A DNA stretch of 64,000 nt from Malikia granosa (GTDB taxonomy: Bacteria > Pseudomonadota > Gammaproteobacteria > Burkholderiales > Burkholderiaceae_C). This document shows positions 18,904-31,594 of the stretch, piece after piece. A program made the translations under genes and the position numbers. Positions within the stretch are counted from its first letter, which is position 1; every line of letters starts with the position of its first letter. A model generated the notes under the pieces. It worked only from the letters and a program-made list of their open reading frames with translations. It had not been told where the DNA came from and searched no databases. The stretch lies in the NCBI RefSeq assembly GCF_002980595.1, contig NZ_PVLQ01000064.1, forward strand, positions 1-64,000. Direction: 5' to 3'.

Positions 18904-19546
18904 ACAGGCCGCCTTCGACTGGGAGCAGCCCGCGCTGGTCGCCGGCGTGGACGAGGCCGGCCGCGGCCCGCTCGCCGGTCCGGTGGTGGCGGCTGCCGTG
19001 ATCCTGGACGAGCGCCAGCCGATCGCCGGCCTGGCCGACTCCAAGAAGCTCAGTGCCGCGCGGCGCGACCAGCTCTACGACGAGATCCGGGCCAAGGCGC
19101 TGTGCTGCTGCGTGGCCCAGGCCAGCGTCGAGGAGATCGACCGCCTCAACATCCTGCAGGCGACCCTGCTTGCGATGCAGCGCGCGGTCGCCGGGCTGCG
19201 CCTCAAGCCCGGCCTGGTGCTGGTCGACGGCAACCGGCTGCCGCTGCTCGAGATGCGGGCCGAGGCCATCGTCAAGGGCGACGCCAAGGTGGCGTCGATC
19301 TCGGCCGCCTCGATCCTGGCCAAGGTCACGCGCGACCGCGGGCTGGAACTGCTCGACCAGCGCTATCCGCAGTACGGCTTCGCCCGCCACAAGGGCTATG
19401 GCACGGCCGAGCATCTGCAGGCGCTGCGCGTGCACGGCCCCTGTCCCGAGCATCGGCGCAGCTTTGCCCCCGTGGCCCAGGCCGAGCGCAGCCCGCTGGG
19501 CATCAATCCCTTTCACGCCGTGGCGATCGCCACCCTGCTCACATGA
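18875..19546 (+). CDS. rnhB: Ribonuclease HII
   Basis: RNase HII removes ribonucleotides from DNA and RNA-DNA hybrids. The 223-residue protein has the active-site motif [16 protein letters not shown] near residue 23, the conserved DSKKLS, the VDGNRLP motif and the basic [12 protein letters not shown]. The ATG at 18875 lies inside the end of lpxB. The stop overlaps the start of the next methyltransferase gene as ATGA. The lpxB-rnhB adjacency is common in proteobacteria. Confidence 0.97.
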   Translation: MRSSKSLPLEQAAFDWEQPALVAGVDEAGRGPLAGPVVAAAVILDERQPIAGLADSKKLSAARRDQLYDEIRAKALCCCVAQASVEEIDRLNILQATLLAMQRAVAGLRLKPGLVLVDGNRLPLLEMRAEAIVKGDAKVASISAASILAKVTRDRGLELLDQRYPQYGFARHKGYGTAEHLQALRVHGPCPEHRRSFAPVAQAERSPLGINPFHAVAIATLLT

Positions 19547-20310
19547 ACCCCGAGATCATCAGCTCGCGCGACAACGCGTGGGTCAAGAAGTTGCGCGCCT
19601 TGGCGCAGGACGGCGCGGCCTACCGCAAGCTGGGCCAGGTCTGGCTCGAGGGCGACCATCTGTGCCGTGCCCTGCTCGCGCGCGGCCTGCAGCCGCAGGC
19701 GGTGGTGCTGGCGCAGTCGGCGCAGGCCCAGGTGGCGCAATGGGAGCTCGACCCCTCGGTGCGGCGCGTGGTGCTGGCCGACGGTCTGATGGCGCAGATC
19801 AGCTCGCTCGAGTCGCCGGCCGCGATGGGCTTCGTCTACGCCTTGCCGGCGGCCACGCCGCTCGAGCCCGGGCTGCCCAGCGTCGTGCTCGACCGGCTGC
19901 AGGACCCGGGCAATGTCGGCTCCATCCTGCGCAGCGCGGCGGCGATGGGCTTCAGGCAGGTGCTTGCGCTCAAGGGCACGGCAGCGCTGTGGTCGCCCAA
20001 GGTGCTGCGCGCCGGCATGGGCGCGCATTTCGCGCTGCAGTTGCGCGAGGGCCTGTCCGAGCTCGACCTCGAGGCCTTGCAGGTGCCGCTGCTGGCGACC
20101 AGCCCGCACCGGGGCGAATTCCTGCATCGCGCCGAGCTGCCCTGGCCCTGCGCCTGGCTGCTCGGCCATGAAGGGCAGGGCGTCAGCGATGCGTTGCTCG
20201 CGCGCGCCGCCATGACCTTGCGCATCGTTCAGCCCGGTGGCGAGGAGTCGCTCAATGCCGCGGCGGCGGCAGCGGTCTGCCTGCACGCCAGCGCCGCCCG
20301 CATCGCCTGA
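19543..20310 (+). CDS. TrmH/SpoU family RNA 2'-O-methyltransferase
   Basis: This is a SAM-dependent RNA ribose methyltransferase of the SPOUT class. The 255-residue product starts [20 protein letters not shown] and carries the three SpoU motifs: [20 protein letters not shown] (motif 1), [11 protein letters not shown] (motif 2) and [19 protein letters not shown] (motif 3). The N-terminal substrate-binding region resembles RlmB-type enzymes, but the exact rRNA or tRNA target cannot be told from sequence. It overlaps rnhB by four bases and ends the long operon; about 200 bp of leader for carA follow. Confidence 0.93.
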   Translation: MNPEIISSRDNAWVKKLRALAQDGAAYRKLGQVWLEGDHLCRALLARGLQPQAVVLAQSAQAQVAQWELDPSVRRVVLADGLMAQISSLESPAAMGFVYALPAATPLEPGLPSVVLDRLQDPGNVGSILRSAAAMGFRQVLALKGTAALWSPKVLRAGMGAHFALQLREGLSELDLEALQVPLLATSPHRGEFLHRAELPWPCAWLLGHEGQGVSDALLARAAMTLRIVQPGGEESLNAAAAAAVCLHASAARIA

Positions 20311-20399
20311 GCGAGGCGCGCAGCGCGGACTGCAGACAGCCTGCTGTCATGTAGATCTGCTAGGAAAATTTTTGCGCTGCCCAGGCCATGGCCCCGAGG

Positions 20400-20405
20400 T
20401 ATAAT
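20400..20405 (+). promoter_or_regulatory. Putative -10 box upstream of carA
   Basis: A consensus TATAAT lies 111 bp before the carA start. At a 17-bp spacing the -35 position reads CTGCCC, which is weak. A TTGCGC is at 20372-20377 but too far. The site is in the only sizeable non-coding gap (20311-20515) between the lpx-rnhB run and carAB, so it is a plausible start of the carAB transcript that needs an activator or extended contacts. Confidence 0.4.
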
Positions 20406-20515
20406 CATCAGGTTTACCCTAACCTCGCGCACCTGTCGGCAAACCCTTGCCAGCCTCCCTGGAAAAGACGTCGTTGCACTCCCCGGGCATAGGTGCGTCC
20501 AAACTGGAGAATCCC

Positions 20516-21683
20516 GTGTTTACCGTCCCAGCAAAAGCCATCCTCGCGCTCGCAGACGGCACGGTCTTTATAGGCGCCTCCATCGGCGCCACCGGCCAGA
20601 CCGTCGGTGAAGTGGTGTTCAACACCTCGATCACCGGCTATCAGGAAATCCTCACCGACCCCAGCTACCGCCAGCAGATCGTGACCCTCACGTATCCGCA
20701 TATCGGCAACTATGGCGTCAACGAGGAAGACGTGGAGGCCAAGGCCGTCCACGCTGCCGGCCTGATCATCAAAGACCTGCCCCTGCTCTCGTCCAACTTC
20801 CGTCAGACCCTGACCCTGGGCGACTACCTCAAGCGCGAAGGCACGGTGGCGATTGCCGACATCGACACGCGCCAGCTGACCCGCATCCTGCGCGAGAAGG
20901 GCGCCCAGAACGGCGCCATCATCGGCCTGGAAGCCGGTGTCGAGGTGACCGAGGCGATCAAGGCCCAGGCCGTGGCCGCCGCCCAGGCCGCCCCCGACAT
21001 GAAGGGTCAGGACCTGGCCCAGGTCGTGACCACGCAGCAGCCCTATGTCTGGACCCAGACCGAGTGGCAGCTGGCGCGGGCAGACGGCACCCCGGGCTAC
21101 GGCGAGCAGACCGCGCCTAAGTTCCATGTCGTGGCCTATGACTTCGGCGTCAAGCTCAACATCCTGCGCATGCTGGCCTCGCGCGGCTGCAAGGTCACCG
21201 TGGTGCCGGCCAAGACGCCGGCGGCCGAGGTGCTCAAGCACAAGCCCGACGGCATCTTCCTGTCCAACGGCCCTGGCGACCCGCAGCCCTGCGACTACGC
21301 GATCGCCGCCACGCAAGAGCTGATCGAGACCGGCATCCCGCTGTTCGGCATCTGCCTGGGCCACCAGATCATGGCCTTGGCCTCGGGCGCCAAGACCTTC
21401 AAGATGGTCAACAGCCACCATGGCGCCAACCATCCGGTCAAGGATCTCGATACCGGCCGGGTCAGCATCACGAGCCAGAACCACGGCTTCGCGGTCGAGC
21501 TCGACTCGCTGCCGGCCAACCTGCGCCCGACCCACATCAGCCTGTTCGACGGCACGCTGCAGGGCCTCGAGCGCACCGACAAGCCGGCCTTCTGCTTCCA
21601 GGGCCACCCGGAAGCCTCGCCCGGCCCGCACGACATCGCCTACCTGTTCGACCGCTTCACGGCACTGATGGAGAAGAACAAAA

Positions 21684-21691
<8 letters not shown>
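20516..21691 (+). CDS. carA: Carbamoyl-phosphate synthase small (glutaminase) subunit
   Basis: CarA hydrolyses glutamine and channels ammonia to CarB for carbamoyl phosphate, a precursor of arginine and pyrimidines. The 391-residue protein has the N-terminal CPSase small domain ([17 protein letters not shown]) and a class I glutamine amidotransferase domain. The nucleophile motif there is [17 protein letters not shown], and the His-Glu pair is in [13 protein letters not shown]. The GTG at 20516 is preceded by GGAGAA at good spacing. The reading frame continues upstream to a TTG without conserved sequence. The stop overlaps the carB start by 8 bases. Confidence 0.96.
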
Positions 21692-24941
<3,250 letters not shown>

Positions 24942-25004
24942 GCGGTTTTCCGCGTCGTCCGGCAGCCTCGGTCCCGCGGGATTGAGGCATAATTGCTGCA
25001 TCAC

Positions 25005-25040
25005 ACCGCCGACCGGCAACGTTCGGCGGTTTCTCTTTGT
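25005..25040 (+). promoter_or_regulatory. Hairpin with T-rich tail in the greA leader
   Basis: An 8-bp stem (25005-25012 with 25023-25030) closes a 10-nt loop and is followed by TTCTCTTTG. It lies between a -10-like CATAAT (24988-24993) and the greA ATG. The placement looks like premature termination in a 5' leader, as known for E. coli greA, where leader transcripts end early as the GraL RNAs. It may instead terminate carAB. Sequence alone cannot separate these. Confidence 0.55.
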
Positions 25041-25056
25041 CTGGAGCAATAACAAT

Positions 25057-25533
25057 ATGGCCACCTATCCCGTCACCAAGCGCGGCGCAGAGAAGCTCAA
25101 GGCGGAGCTGCAGCGCCTCAAGAGCGTCGAGCGTCCTGCCGTCATCACCGCGATTGCCGAGGCGCGGGCCCAGGGCGACCTGAGCGAGAACGCCGACTAC
25201 GATGCCGCCAAGGAGCGCCAGGGCTTCATCGAGGGCCGCATCGCCGAGATCGAGGGCAAGCTGTCGGCGGCCCAGATCATCGATCCGTCCGAGGTCGATG
25301 CGGGCGGCCGCGTGGTGTTCGGCGCCACGGTCGAGCTCGAGGACGAGGACAGCGGTGATGCCGTGACCTACCAGATCGTCGGCGAGGACGAGGCCGACAT
25401 CAAGCTCGGCCTGGTCAACATCTCGAGCCCGATCGCGCGCGCGCTGATCGGCAAGGAGGAGGGCGACACGGCCCAGGTCCAGGCGCCGGGTGGCGTCAAG
25501 CGCTTCGAGATCGTCGCGGTCCGCTACCTCTGA
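25057..25533 (+). CDS. greA: Transcription elongation factor GreA
   Basis: GreA enters the RNA polymerase secondary channel and stimulates cleavage of backtracked RNA. The 158-residue product is standard length. It has an N-terminal coiled coil (about 1-75) with the tip acidic motif [14 protein letters not shown] and a C-terminal FKBP-like domain ([19 protein letters not shown]). The ATG at 25057 has GGAG upstream. An earlier in-frame start at 24982 lies inside the leader hairpin region and is not conserved. It is followed by a DUF4149 gene 10 bp downstream. Confidence 0.98.
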   Translation: MATYPVTKRGAEKLKAELQRLKSVERPAVITAIAEARAQGDLSENADYDAAKERQGFIEGRIAEIEGKLSAAQIIDPSEVDAGGRVVFGATVELEDEDSGDAVTYQIVGEDEADIKLGLVNISSPIARALIGKEEGDTAQVQAPGGVKRFEIVAVRYL

Positions 25534-25543
25534 GTCTGGCCCC

Positions 25544-25972
25544 ATGCTCCGGCAATGGCCCCAGCTGCTGGCCGCCCTGTGGTGGGGCGGCTTGACTGCC
25601 TTGAGCTTCGTGGCGGTGCCGCTGGCCTTCGCGCATTTCGGCAGTCCGGCCCTGGCCGGACCCTATGCGGCGCGGTTGTTCCAGCTCCAGTCCTGGTTCA
25701 GCCTGTTCGCGGCCTTGGGGCTGCTGCTCTGGGCGCGCGCGCAGGACCGGCAGGCGCCAGCTGCTGGCAGGCTGGCGTTGCTGCTGCTGCCATGGCTGCT
25801 GCTGGCGGCGCTGGCCGCGCTGCTGCAGGAGTTCGGCGTCGCCCAGCGCATCGTGAACGCGCGCAGCAGTGGCGGCGACCTCAGGTTCTGGCATGGTGCA
25901 GGCACCATGCTGGTGCTGTTGCAATGGATTGGTGCCCTGCGCGTGTTCACGCGGCTGGCAAGCCGCCCTTGA
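25544..25972 (+). CDS. DUF4149 domain-containing membrane protein
   Basis: This 142-residue hydrophobic protein has about four predicted membrane helices (near residues 5-30, 45-65, 75-100 and 115-138). The pattern WWGGLTALSFVAVPLAFAHF matches DUF4149 (TMEM205-like) proteins, whose function is unknown. It starts 10 bp after greA and probably shares its transcript; in Burkholderiales I recall this family lying near greA or carB. A bidirectional terminator at 26015-26049 separates it from the convergent substrate-binding protein gene. Confidence 0.75.
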   Translation: MLRQWPQLLAALWWGGLTALSFVAVPLAFAHFGSPALAGPYAARLFQLQSWFSLFAALGLLLWARAQDRQAPAAGRLALLLLPWLLLAALAALLQEFGVAQRIVNARSSGGDLRFWHGAGTMLVLLQWIGALRVFTRLASRP

Positions 25973-26014
25973 GGCGGGCCTGAACCGCACTCTTCACCGC
26001 AAGGCCGAATCGAC

Positions 26015-26049
26015 AAAGGCCGCCCACTCTGGCGAGCGGGCGGCCTTTT
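26015..26049. terminator. Bidirectional terminator between greA-DUF4149 and the livK-like gene
   Basis: An 11-bp perfect stem (26015-26025 with 26038-26048) closes a 12-nt loop, with A-runs and T-runs on both flanks so that it can end transcription in either direction. It sits between two convergent genes, 43 bp after one stop and 26 bp from the other. Confidence 0.85.
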
Positions 26050-26074
26050 CAATTGCCGGTGCTGGTCGAGCGGC

Positions 26075-27214
26075 TCAGCGGATCACGGCGATCGCGTCGC
26101 GCTTGCCACCCTTGTAGGTGTAGAGGGTCAGCGCGCCGTTCTTGATGTCACCCTTCTCGTCGAAGCTGATTGGGCCCATCACGCCGGCAAAGCCCTGGGT
26201 CTTGGCCAGCTCGGGCAGGTACTTGGCCGGCTGGGCCGAGCCGGCACGCACCATGGCGTCGACCATCACGTTGACGGAGTCGTAGACATAGGGCGCGTAC
26301 AGCTTGACGTCGTCGTTGAAGCGCTTCTGGAAGCGGGCGTTGAAGTCGTCGGCCGATTTCTTCTGTGCGCCTTCGACGCCGCCGGCTTCGGCGCAGACCA
26401 CCTGGCCGTCGGCCATGGCGTCGCCCGCGAGCTTGGGCAGCTCGGCGGTGCAGATGCCGTCGCCGCCCATGAACTTGGCATTGATGCCGAGCGACTTCAT
26501 CTGCTTGAGCATCGGGCCGCCGACCGAGTCCATGCCGCCGAAGAACACGACATCGGGCTTCTTGCTCTTGAGGGTGGTCAGGATGGCCATGAAGTCGGTC
26601 GCCTTGTCGGAGGTGAACTCGCGTCCGACGATGGTGGCACCGGCAGCCTTGACCGCCTTCTCGAACTCGTTGGCCACGCCCTGGCCATAGGCCGTGCGGT
26701 CGTCGATCACGGCGACGGTCTTGCCCTTGAGCTGGTTGACCGCGTAGCGGCCCAGCGTGCCGCCCAGGTGGACGTCGTCGGCCACGACGCGGAAGGCGGT
26801 CTTGTAGCCCTGGCGGGTGTATTTCGGGTTGGTCGAGGAGGGCGAGATCTGCGGGATGCCGGCGTCGCTGTAGATCTTGGAGGCCGGGATCGTGGTGCCC
26901 GAGTTCAGATGGCCGATCACGCCATTGACCTTGGAGTCGACCAGCTTCTGCGCCGCCGCGGTGGCCTGCTTGGGGTCGGCGCCATCGTCCTCGGCGATCA
27001 GCTCGAACTTGACAGCCTTGCCGCCGATCTTGACACCCTTGGCGTTGAGCTCCTCGATCGCCAGTCGGGCACCATTCTCGTTGTCCTTGCCCAGGTGGGC
27101 AATGGCACCACTGGACGGGCCGACATGGCCGATCCTGACGACTTCCTGGGCGCTGACCGCGCCGAAGGCGGCGGCCATGGCAGCGAGAACGGTGAGTTTC
27201 ATCTTCATTTGCAT
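26075..27214 (-). CDS. livK-like: Branched-chain amino acid ABC transporter substrate-binding protein
   Basis: This periplasmic binding protein (Peripla_BP_6 family) delivers branched-chain amino acids or related compounds to an ABC permease. The 379-residue precursor has a signal peptide ending AVSA before QEVVRIGHVGPSSG. It has the type I fold motifs GHLNSGTTIPASKIY and PDVVFFGGMDSVGGP. The start at 27214 has AGGAG four bases upstream. The ATG at 27208 is an alternative with ten-base spacing. No permease or ATPase genes are nearby, so it is an orphan component here and its exact ligand cannot be assigned. Confidence 0.9.
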   Translation of the reverse strand: MQMKMKLTVLAAMAAAFGAVSAQEVVRIGHVGPSSGAIAHLGKDNENGARLAIEELNAKGVKIGGKAVKFELIAEDDGADPKQATAAAQKLVDSKVNGVIGHLNSGTTIPASKIYSDAGIPQISPSSTNPKYTRQGYKTAFRVVADDVHLGGTLGRYAVNQLKGKTVAVIDDRTAYGQGVANEFEKAVKAAGATIVGREFTSDKATDFMAILTTLKSKKPDVVFFGGMDSVGGPMLKQMKSLGINAKFMGGDGICTAELPKLAGDAMADGQVVCAEAGGVEGAQKKSADDFNARFQKRFNDDVKLYAPYVYDSVNVMVDAMVRAGSAQPAKYLPELAKTQGFAGVMGPISFDEKGDIKNGALTLYTYKGGKRDAIAVIR

Positions 27215-27354
27215 CGCGACTCCTGTTGCAGCTAAGGGCGGCACTGGATAGCTCCAGGCCAGGTCCTTACCTTACATGCAATTTCCGGGCCTACGCGACC
27301 GTCCGGATCGGGGTTTACCCGGGGCCAGGTCCGCCAGCCGCGCACCGGCCATGC

Positions 27355-27388
27355 AAAAACGGCACCCGATCCTGCGATCGGGTGCCGT
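27355..27388 (-). terminator. Rho-independent terminator of folD
   Basis: A 13-bp perfect stem (27359-27371 with 27376-27388) closes a 4-nt loop CTGC. On the minus strand it is followed by TTTTT (27355-27359). It lies about 40 bp after the folD stop and ends the minus-strand unit of the histidine kinase, response regulator and folD. Confidence 0.9.
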
Positions 27389-27426
27389 CAGTCGGCTGGC
27401 CCAAGCCGGGCCTGGACAGGAGTGGA

Positions 27427-28281
27427 TCAGACCGCCAGCGCGCGCTCGGCGGATTCGAGCGTGTTGACCATCAGCATGGTGATGGTCATCGGGCCGACGC
27501 CGCCCGGCACCGGGGTGATCCAGCTCGCCACCTCCTTGACGCCGTCGAAATCGACGTCGCCGCAGAGCTTGCCTGCCTCGTTGCGGTTCATGCCGACGTC
27601 GAGCACGACGGCGCCGGGCTTGACCATGTCGGCGGTCAGCACATTGCGCTTGCCGACCGCGGCGACGATCACGTCGGCCTGCAGCGTCATCGCCTTGAGG
27701 TCGGGCGTCGCGCTGTGGCAGATCGTCACGGTGGCATTCTGCTGCAGCAGCATCAGCGCCATCGGCTTGCCGACGATGTTGCTGCGGCCGATCACGACCG
27801 CATGCTTGCCCTTGAGGTCATAGCCGATGCTTTCGAGCATCTTCATGCAGCCGTAGGGCGTGCAGGGCCAGAAGCCGGCCATGCCGGTCATCAGCGCGCC
27901 GGCGCTGGCGATGTGGAAGCCGTCGACATCCTTGGCCGGGCTGATCGCCTCGATCACCTTCTGCGCGTCCATGTGGGCCGGCAGCGGCAACTGGACCAGG
28001 ATGCCGTGGATGGTCGGGTCGCTGTTGAGCGCCTCGACGCGCGCGAGCAGCTCTGCCTCGCTCATGCTGGCGTCGTACTTCTCGAGCACCGAATGCATGC
28101 CGGTGTCCTCGCAGGCCTTGACCTTGTTGCGGACATAGACCTGGCTGGCCGGGTTCTCGCCGACCAGGATCACGGCCAGGCCGGGGGTCAGGCCCTTGGC
28201 CTTGAGGGCGCTCACGCGCTCGGAAACCTCGGTGCGCAGCTGGCGCGAAAGGGCGTTGCCGTCTATCAGTTGTGCCGTCAT
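27427..28281 (-). CDS. folD: Bifunctional methylenetetrahydrofolate dehydrogenase/cyclohydrolase
   Basis: FolD interconverts 5,10-methylene-THF and 10-formyl-THF with NADP+, supplying one-carbon units in the cytoplasm. The 284-residue product (E. coli 288) has the catalytic [14 protein letters not shown] near residue 52, the VQLPLP motif, DVDGFH near residue 120 and the NADP-binding [13 protein letters not shown]. It lies 14 bp after the response regulator on the same strand, so it may be cotranscribed with the two-component genes, and it is followed by a strong terminator. The Shine-Dalgarno is weak. Confidence 0.97.
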   Translation of the reverse strand: MTAQLIDGNALSRQLRTEVSERVSALKAKGLTPGLAVILVGENPASQVYVRNKVKACEDTGMHSVLEKYDASMSEAELLARVEALNSDPTIHGILVQLPLPAHMDAQKVIEAISPAKDVDGFHIASAGALMTGMAGFWPCTPYGCMKMLESIGYDLKGKHAVVIGRSNIVGKPMALMLLQQNATVTICHSATPDLKAMTLQADVIVAAVGKRNVLTADMVKPGAVVLDVGMNRNEAGKLCGDVDFDGVKEVASWITPVPGGVGPMTITMLMVNTLESAERALAV

Positions 28282-28295
28282 TTCTTGGGGGACTT

Positions 28296-28922
28296 TCAGT
28301 TCTTGGCGGGAGCCTGGCCGAGCGCGATCTTGAGCAGATCGGCCACGGTGGCGGCGTTGAGCTTTTCCATGATGTTGGCGCGATGCGCCTCGACCGTCTT
28401 GATGCTGATGCCGAGGTCGTCGGCGATCTGCTTGTTGAGCCGTCCGGCCACGATGCGCTCGAGCACCTGGGCCTCGCGCGAGGTCAGCTTGGCGATCAGC
28501 GCCTCGCGGTTGGCCACCACCTGCTGCGCCGCGAAGGACTCGCGCGCCCGCTCCAGCATGCGCTCGACCAGCGGCAGCAGGTGCTCCTCGTTGAAGGGCT
28601 TCTGGATGAAGTCCAGCGCGCCCTTCTTCATCGTCTCGACTGCCATCGGCACGTCGCCGTGGCCGGTGATGAAGACGATCGGCAGCGGGGACTGGCGCTC
28701 GATCAGGCGGTCCTGCAGCTCCATGCCGCTCATGCCGTCCATGCGGATGTCGGCGATCAGGCAGGCGACCTCGCGCGGGTCGAAGCGGCTCAGGAAGGAC
28801 TCGGCCGACTCGAAGCAGCGCACTCGGTAATCCTTGCCTTCGAGCAGCCATTGCAGCGAATCGCGCACGGCCTCGTCGTCGTCCACGACATAGACCGTGC
28901 CCTTTTTCGGGATCAAACTCAT
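28296..28922 (-). CDS. FixJ/NarL-type response regulator
   Basis: This 208-residue transcriptional regulator has an N-terminal receiver domain (about 8-125), with acidic residues DDDE at 14-17, the phosphorylation site Asp58 in LIADIRMDG and the conserved Lys in IQKPF near 108. A C-terminal LuxR-type helix-turn-helix follows (about 140-200; [20 protein letters not shown]). It begins one base after the kinase stop, so the two are translationally linked and form a cognate pair. The subfamily is FixJ/TtrR-like. Targets are unknown; the pair is divergent from aceE, which suggests but does not prove control of that operon. Confidence 0.93.
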   Translation of the reverse strand: MSLIPKKGTVYVVDDDEAVRDSLQWLLEGKDYRVRCFESAESFLSRFDPREVACLIADIRMDGMSGMELQDRLIERQSPLPIVFITGHGDVPMAVETMKKGALDFIQKPFNEEHLLPLVERMLERARESFAAQQVVANREALIAKLTSREAQVLERIVAGRLNKQIADDLGISIKTVEAHRANIMEKLNAATVADLLKIALGQAPAKN

Positions 28923-28923
28923 C

Positions 28924-31482
28924 TTATTCTTTCGCTATCGGGCCGGCATTGAGGGAGACCGGCGTTGTCGTTTCAGCATCGCTCCGAGGGGGTTCGGTGA
29001 CCGGGATCCAGAAGCTGAACTCGCAGCCCACGATACCGTCGGGATTGTAGAGGTTTCGCGCCTGCAGCCGGCCGTGATGGGCCTCGACGATCGAGCGGCA
29101 CAGCTTGAGCCCGATGCCCATGCCCTCGGCCTTGGTGCTGTAGAAGGCCTCGTAGATGCGCTCGAGGATCTCGGGCGGCACGCCCTGGCCGGTGTCCTGC
29201 ACGCAGAACTCGACCACCGGGTGCTGCTCGATCAGGCGCTGGCTCACGCGCAGCTCGACCTGGCGCTGGACCGGCGGGCGCTGTGCCTGCTGGATCGACT
29301 CGCCGCCGTTCTTGATCAGGTTGATCAGCACCTGCTCGATCAGGATCGGATCGACCATCAGCGGCGGCAGCCTGGCGGCCAGGTAGCTGTTGAGCCGGAT
29401 CTGGTGCCGGCGCAGCTCGATCTCGGCCAGCTCGGTCGCGTTGCTCACCATCTGCGCGACATCGGACAGCGTCACATTCGGTTCGCTGCGCTTGACGAAG
29501 GCACGGATGCGCTGGATGATCTGGCCAGCCCGCTGGGCCTGCTTCATGGTCTTCTCGAGCGCGCCGAGCAACTCCTCCTCGTTGATCTGCTGGCGCTTGA
29601 CGCGCGAGATCATGCCGCTGCAGTAGTTGTTGATCGCGGTCAGCGGCTGGTTGAGCTCATGCGCGACGCTCGAGGCCATCTCGCCCATCGTGATCAGGCG
29701 GCTGGCGGTCTGGGCGCGCTCGGCCTGCTGCGCGCCGAGCTCCTCGGCATGGCGGCGCGCCGTGATGTCGCTCGCGATCACCATCTGCGCCATGCGGCCG
29801 TCGACCCAGGTCAGGTAGCGGGTGCGCACTTCCAGCCATTTCTCCAGCTCGGGCAGCCAGATCTCGGCGCTGCCGCCATTGCTGCCGGCAGCCAGGGCCT
29901 CGTCGCCCGCCTCGGCCTCGGCTTCGGCCACCGCGGCCTTGCGCTGCGCCTGCGCCGGCCGGGGAGCGATGCAGGCCAGGTCGAGCAGCTGGCGGTGGCC
30001 GTCGCCGCGCTGGCCGAGCCAGTTGCGGTACATCTTGTTGGCGAACAGCAGCTCGACGCTGCCGAGCGGGGCGACCGAGATCGCCGTGTCCAGGCTGTCG
30101 AGCACGGTGGCGAAGCGCTCGTAGGAGGCACTGAGTTCCTCGCGCACCCGCTTGGGCTCGGTGATGTCGGTGATCGAGGTCATCCAGCCGGTCTGATGGC
30201 CGTCGGGCGCGATCAGCGGCGAGATGTACATGCGCGCATTGAACAGGCTGCCGTCCTTGCGCAGCAGGCGCATCTCGAAGCCGCTCGGTGAATAGCGCCC
30301 GTGCAGCTCCTCGTACAGGATCTTCCACAGCGCCTCGTGGTCCTCTTCCGGCCAGTAGCAGTAGGGCGGCCCGCTGTTGACCAGGTCCTCCTCGGTCCAG
30401 CCCGTCATGCGGCAGAACGCCGGGTTGACGTAGGTGATGCGGCCCTCGAGGTCGAGCGCGCGCATGCCGGTCAGCATCGAGTTCTCCATCGCGCGCCGGA
30501 AATTGGTCTCGGTCAGCAGCGCCTGCTGGGCCTGGATGCGGCGCCGCGAGTGGCGCCAGTTGGCCAGCAGCATCCAGACCGTCAGCAGGCTCAGCGCGCC
30601 CAGGGTCCAGAACAGCGCCCGTCCCGGACCGTCCTGCGAGGTGCGGTAGACCTGGGCCTGCAGCGTCAGCCGGCCGTCCTGCGGGGCCAGCGTCACGCGG
30701 TAGGCCGGCGGGTCCATCGCCCAGGGCAGGCGGTGCAGCATGGCGCGCCGGCTGTCTTGCTTGACGCCAGCCAGCAGTTCGCCGCGCTCGTCGATCAGGG
30801 CCACCGCATAGCGCGCCAGCGTCGCTTTCGGCACGGCCTGGCGCAGCAGTTCCTCGTAGGAGAACTCGGCCAGCACCATGCCCAGGAACAGGTTGCGCCG
30901 CGCCAGCGGCAGCGCCAGCAGCAGCGCCGGATCTTCCTGGAGGCCGAATTCGCGGTGCAGGAAGACCGGCGCCAGTTGCCGCCTGGCCTGCTCGAAAGCT
31001 GCCAGCCGGGCCGGGTGGCTCAGGTGGTTGCGCAGCTCGTGGTCGGCCGTCTCGGTAGCGTCCGGTGCCAGCCGGGAGGCGATCACTTCGCCTTGCGGAC
31101 CGATCCAGCTCAGCGCGGTCAGCTCGGGATACTGGCTGATCAGGATCTCGCTCTGGAACTCGAACTCGAAGGCGCCGCTCTTGCGCTGCGACAGGTCCTG
31201 GGTGATCGCCAGCAACTGCTGCCGGCGGTCCTGCAGCCGCTGGCGCAGCTGCAGCTGCGCGTACTCGACATCGCGCATCACGGCTTCGCGCTCGCGCTCG
31301 TATTCCTCGAGCTGGAAATAGACCATGGCGGCCGCGATCGCCGCCAGGAAGACGATCACCGAGACGGCGGGCCCGAAGGTGGCGATGCGGTCCTGGCGCA
31401 GCGGCGGCAGGCTGCGCCACCAGCGCCGCCAGCGGGCCAGCAGGCCGGGCGCTGCAGGGGTGGGGTTGTTGGCAATTGACAT
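28924..31482 (-). CDS. PAS-domain sensor histidine kinase (FixL-like)
   Basis: This 852-residue inner-membrane kinase senses an unknown signal and phosphorylates the adjacent regulator. Domains in order: membrane helix 1 (about 33-55), a periplasmic or extracytoplasmic sensor region (about 56-288), membrane helix 2 (about 289-307), PAS (about 325-445, with MRALDLEGRITYVNPAFCRM), a second PAS-like domain (about 450-575) with an Ala/Glu-rich insert at about 510-535, HisKA with His608 in VAHELNQPLTAINNY, and an ATPase domain with the DTGQGV and GMGIGL boxes. No haem-binding FixL signature is certain. The gene is divergent from aceE across 159 AT-rich bases. Confidence 0.93.
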   Translation of the reverse strand: MSIANNPTPAAPGLLARWRRWWRSLPPLRQDRIATFGPAVSVIVFLAAIAAAMVYFQLEEYEREREAVMRDVEYAQLQLRQRLQDRRQQLLAITQDLSQRKSGAFEFEFQSEILISQYPELTALSWIGPQGEVIASRLAPDATETADHELRNHLSHPARLAAFEQARRQLAPVFLHREFGLQEDPALLLALPLARRNLFLGMVLAEFSYEELLRQAVPKATLARYAVALIDERGELLAGVKQDSRRAMLHRLPWAMDPPAYRVTLAPQDGRLTLQAQVYRTSQDGPGRALFWTLGALSLLTVWMLLANWRHSRRRIQAQQALLTETNFRRAMENSMLTGMRALDLEGRITYVNPAFCRMTGWTEEDLVNSGPPYCYWPEEDHEALWKILYEELHGRYSPSGFEMRLLRKDGSLFNARMYISPLIAPDGHQTGWMTSITDITEPKRVREELSASYERFATVLDSLDTAISVAPLGSVELLFANKMYRNWLGQRGDGHRQLLDLACIAPRPAQAQRKAAVAEAEAEAGDEALAAGSNGGSAEIWLPELEKWLEVRTRYLTWVDGRMAQMVIASDITARRHAEELGAQQAERAQTASRLITMGEMASSVAHELNQPLTAINNYCSGMISRVKRQQINEEELLGALEKTMKQAQRAGQIIQRIRAFVKRSEPNVTLSDVAQMVSNATELAEIELRRHQIRLNSYLAARLPPLMVDPILIEQVLINLIKNGGESIQQAQRPPVQRQVELRVSQRLIEQHPVVEFCVQDTGQGVPPEILERIYEAFYSTKAEGMGIGLKLCRSIVEAHHGRLQARNLYNPDGIVGCEFSFWIPVTEPPRSDAETTTPVSLNAGPIAKE

Positions 31483-31543
31483 CGATCCCGAGTCTAAGCG
31501 AGGCTGGCAGCAGGAGGGCGGTCACGCCTCCCTGTTTTTCATG

Positions 31544-31562
31544 ATGCAAAATCGTTATGCAT
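31544..31562. promoter_or_regulatory. Inverted repeat in the kinase-aceE divergent region
   Basis: ATGCA (31544-31548) and TGCAT (31558-31562) form a dyad with 9 bases between the arms, so the centres are about 14 bases or 1.3 turns apart. It ends 3 bp before the predicted -35 of aceE. The position is what one expects of an activator or repressor site. Which protein binds is unknown; the adjacent FixJ-type regulator is one candidate. Confidence 0.4.
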
Positions 31563-31565
31563 TAC

Positions 31566-31594
31566 TTGAAAAATCGGGGAAAGAATGTGAGAAT
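31566..31594 (+). promoter_or_regulatory. Putative sigma-70 promoter of aceE-aceF-lpdA
   Basis: TTGAAA (31566-31571) and GAGAAT (31589-31594) are separated by 17 bp, followed by an AT-rich leader of about 40 bases and the Shine-Dalgarno AAGGAGA before the aceE ATG. It is the best promoter match in the intergenic region. Confidence 0.6.

Noticed and set aside
26075-27214. A complete branched-chain amino acid transport operon
   Set aside because: Only the binding protein is present; the neighbours are greA-DUF4149 and folD, with terminators on both sides.
28924-31482. Reading the kinase as a true oxygen sensor FixL
   Set aside because: The PAS domains lack a certain haem-ligand signature, and two membrane helices with a large extracytoplasmic region suggest another signal. 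I kept only the general FixL-like class.
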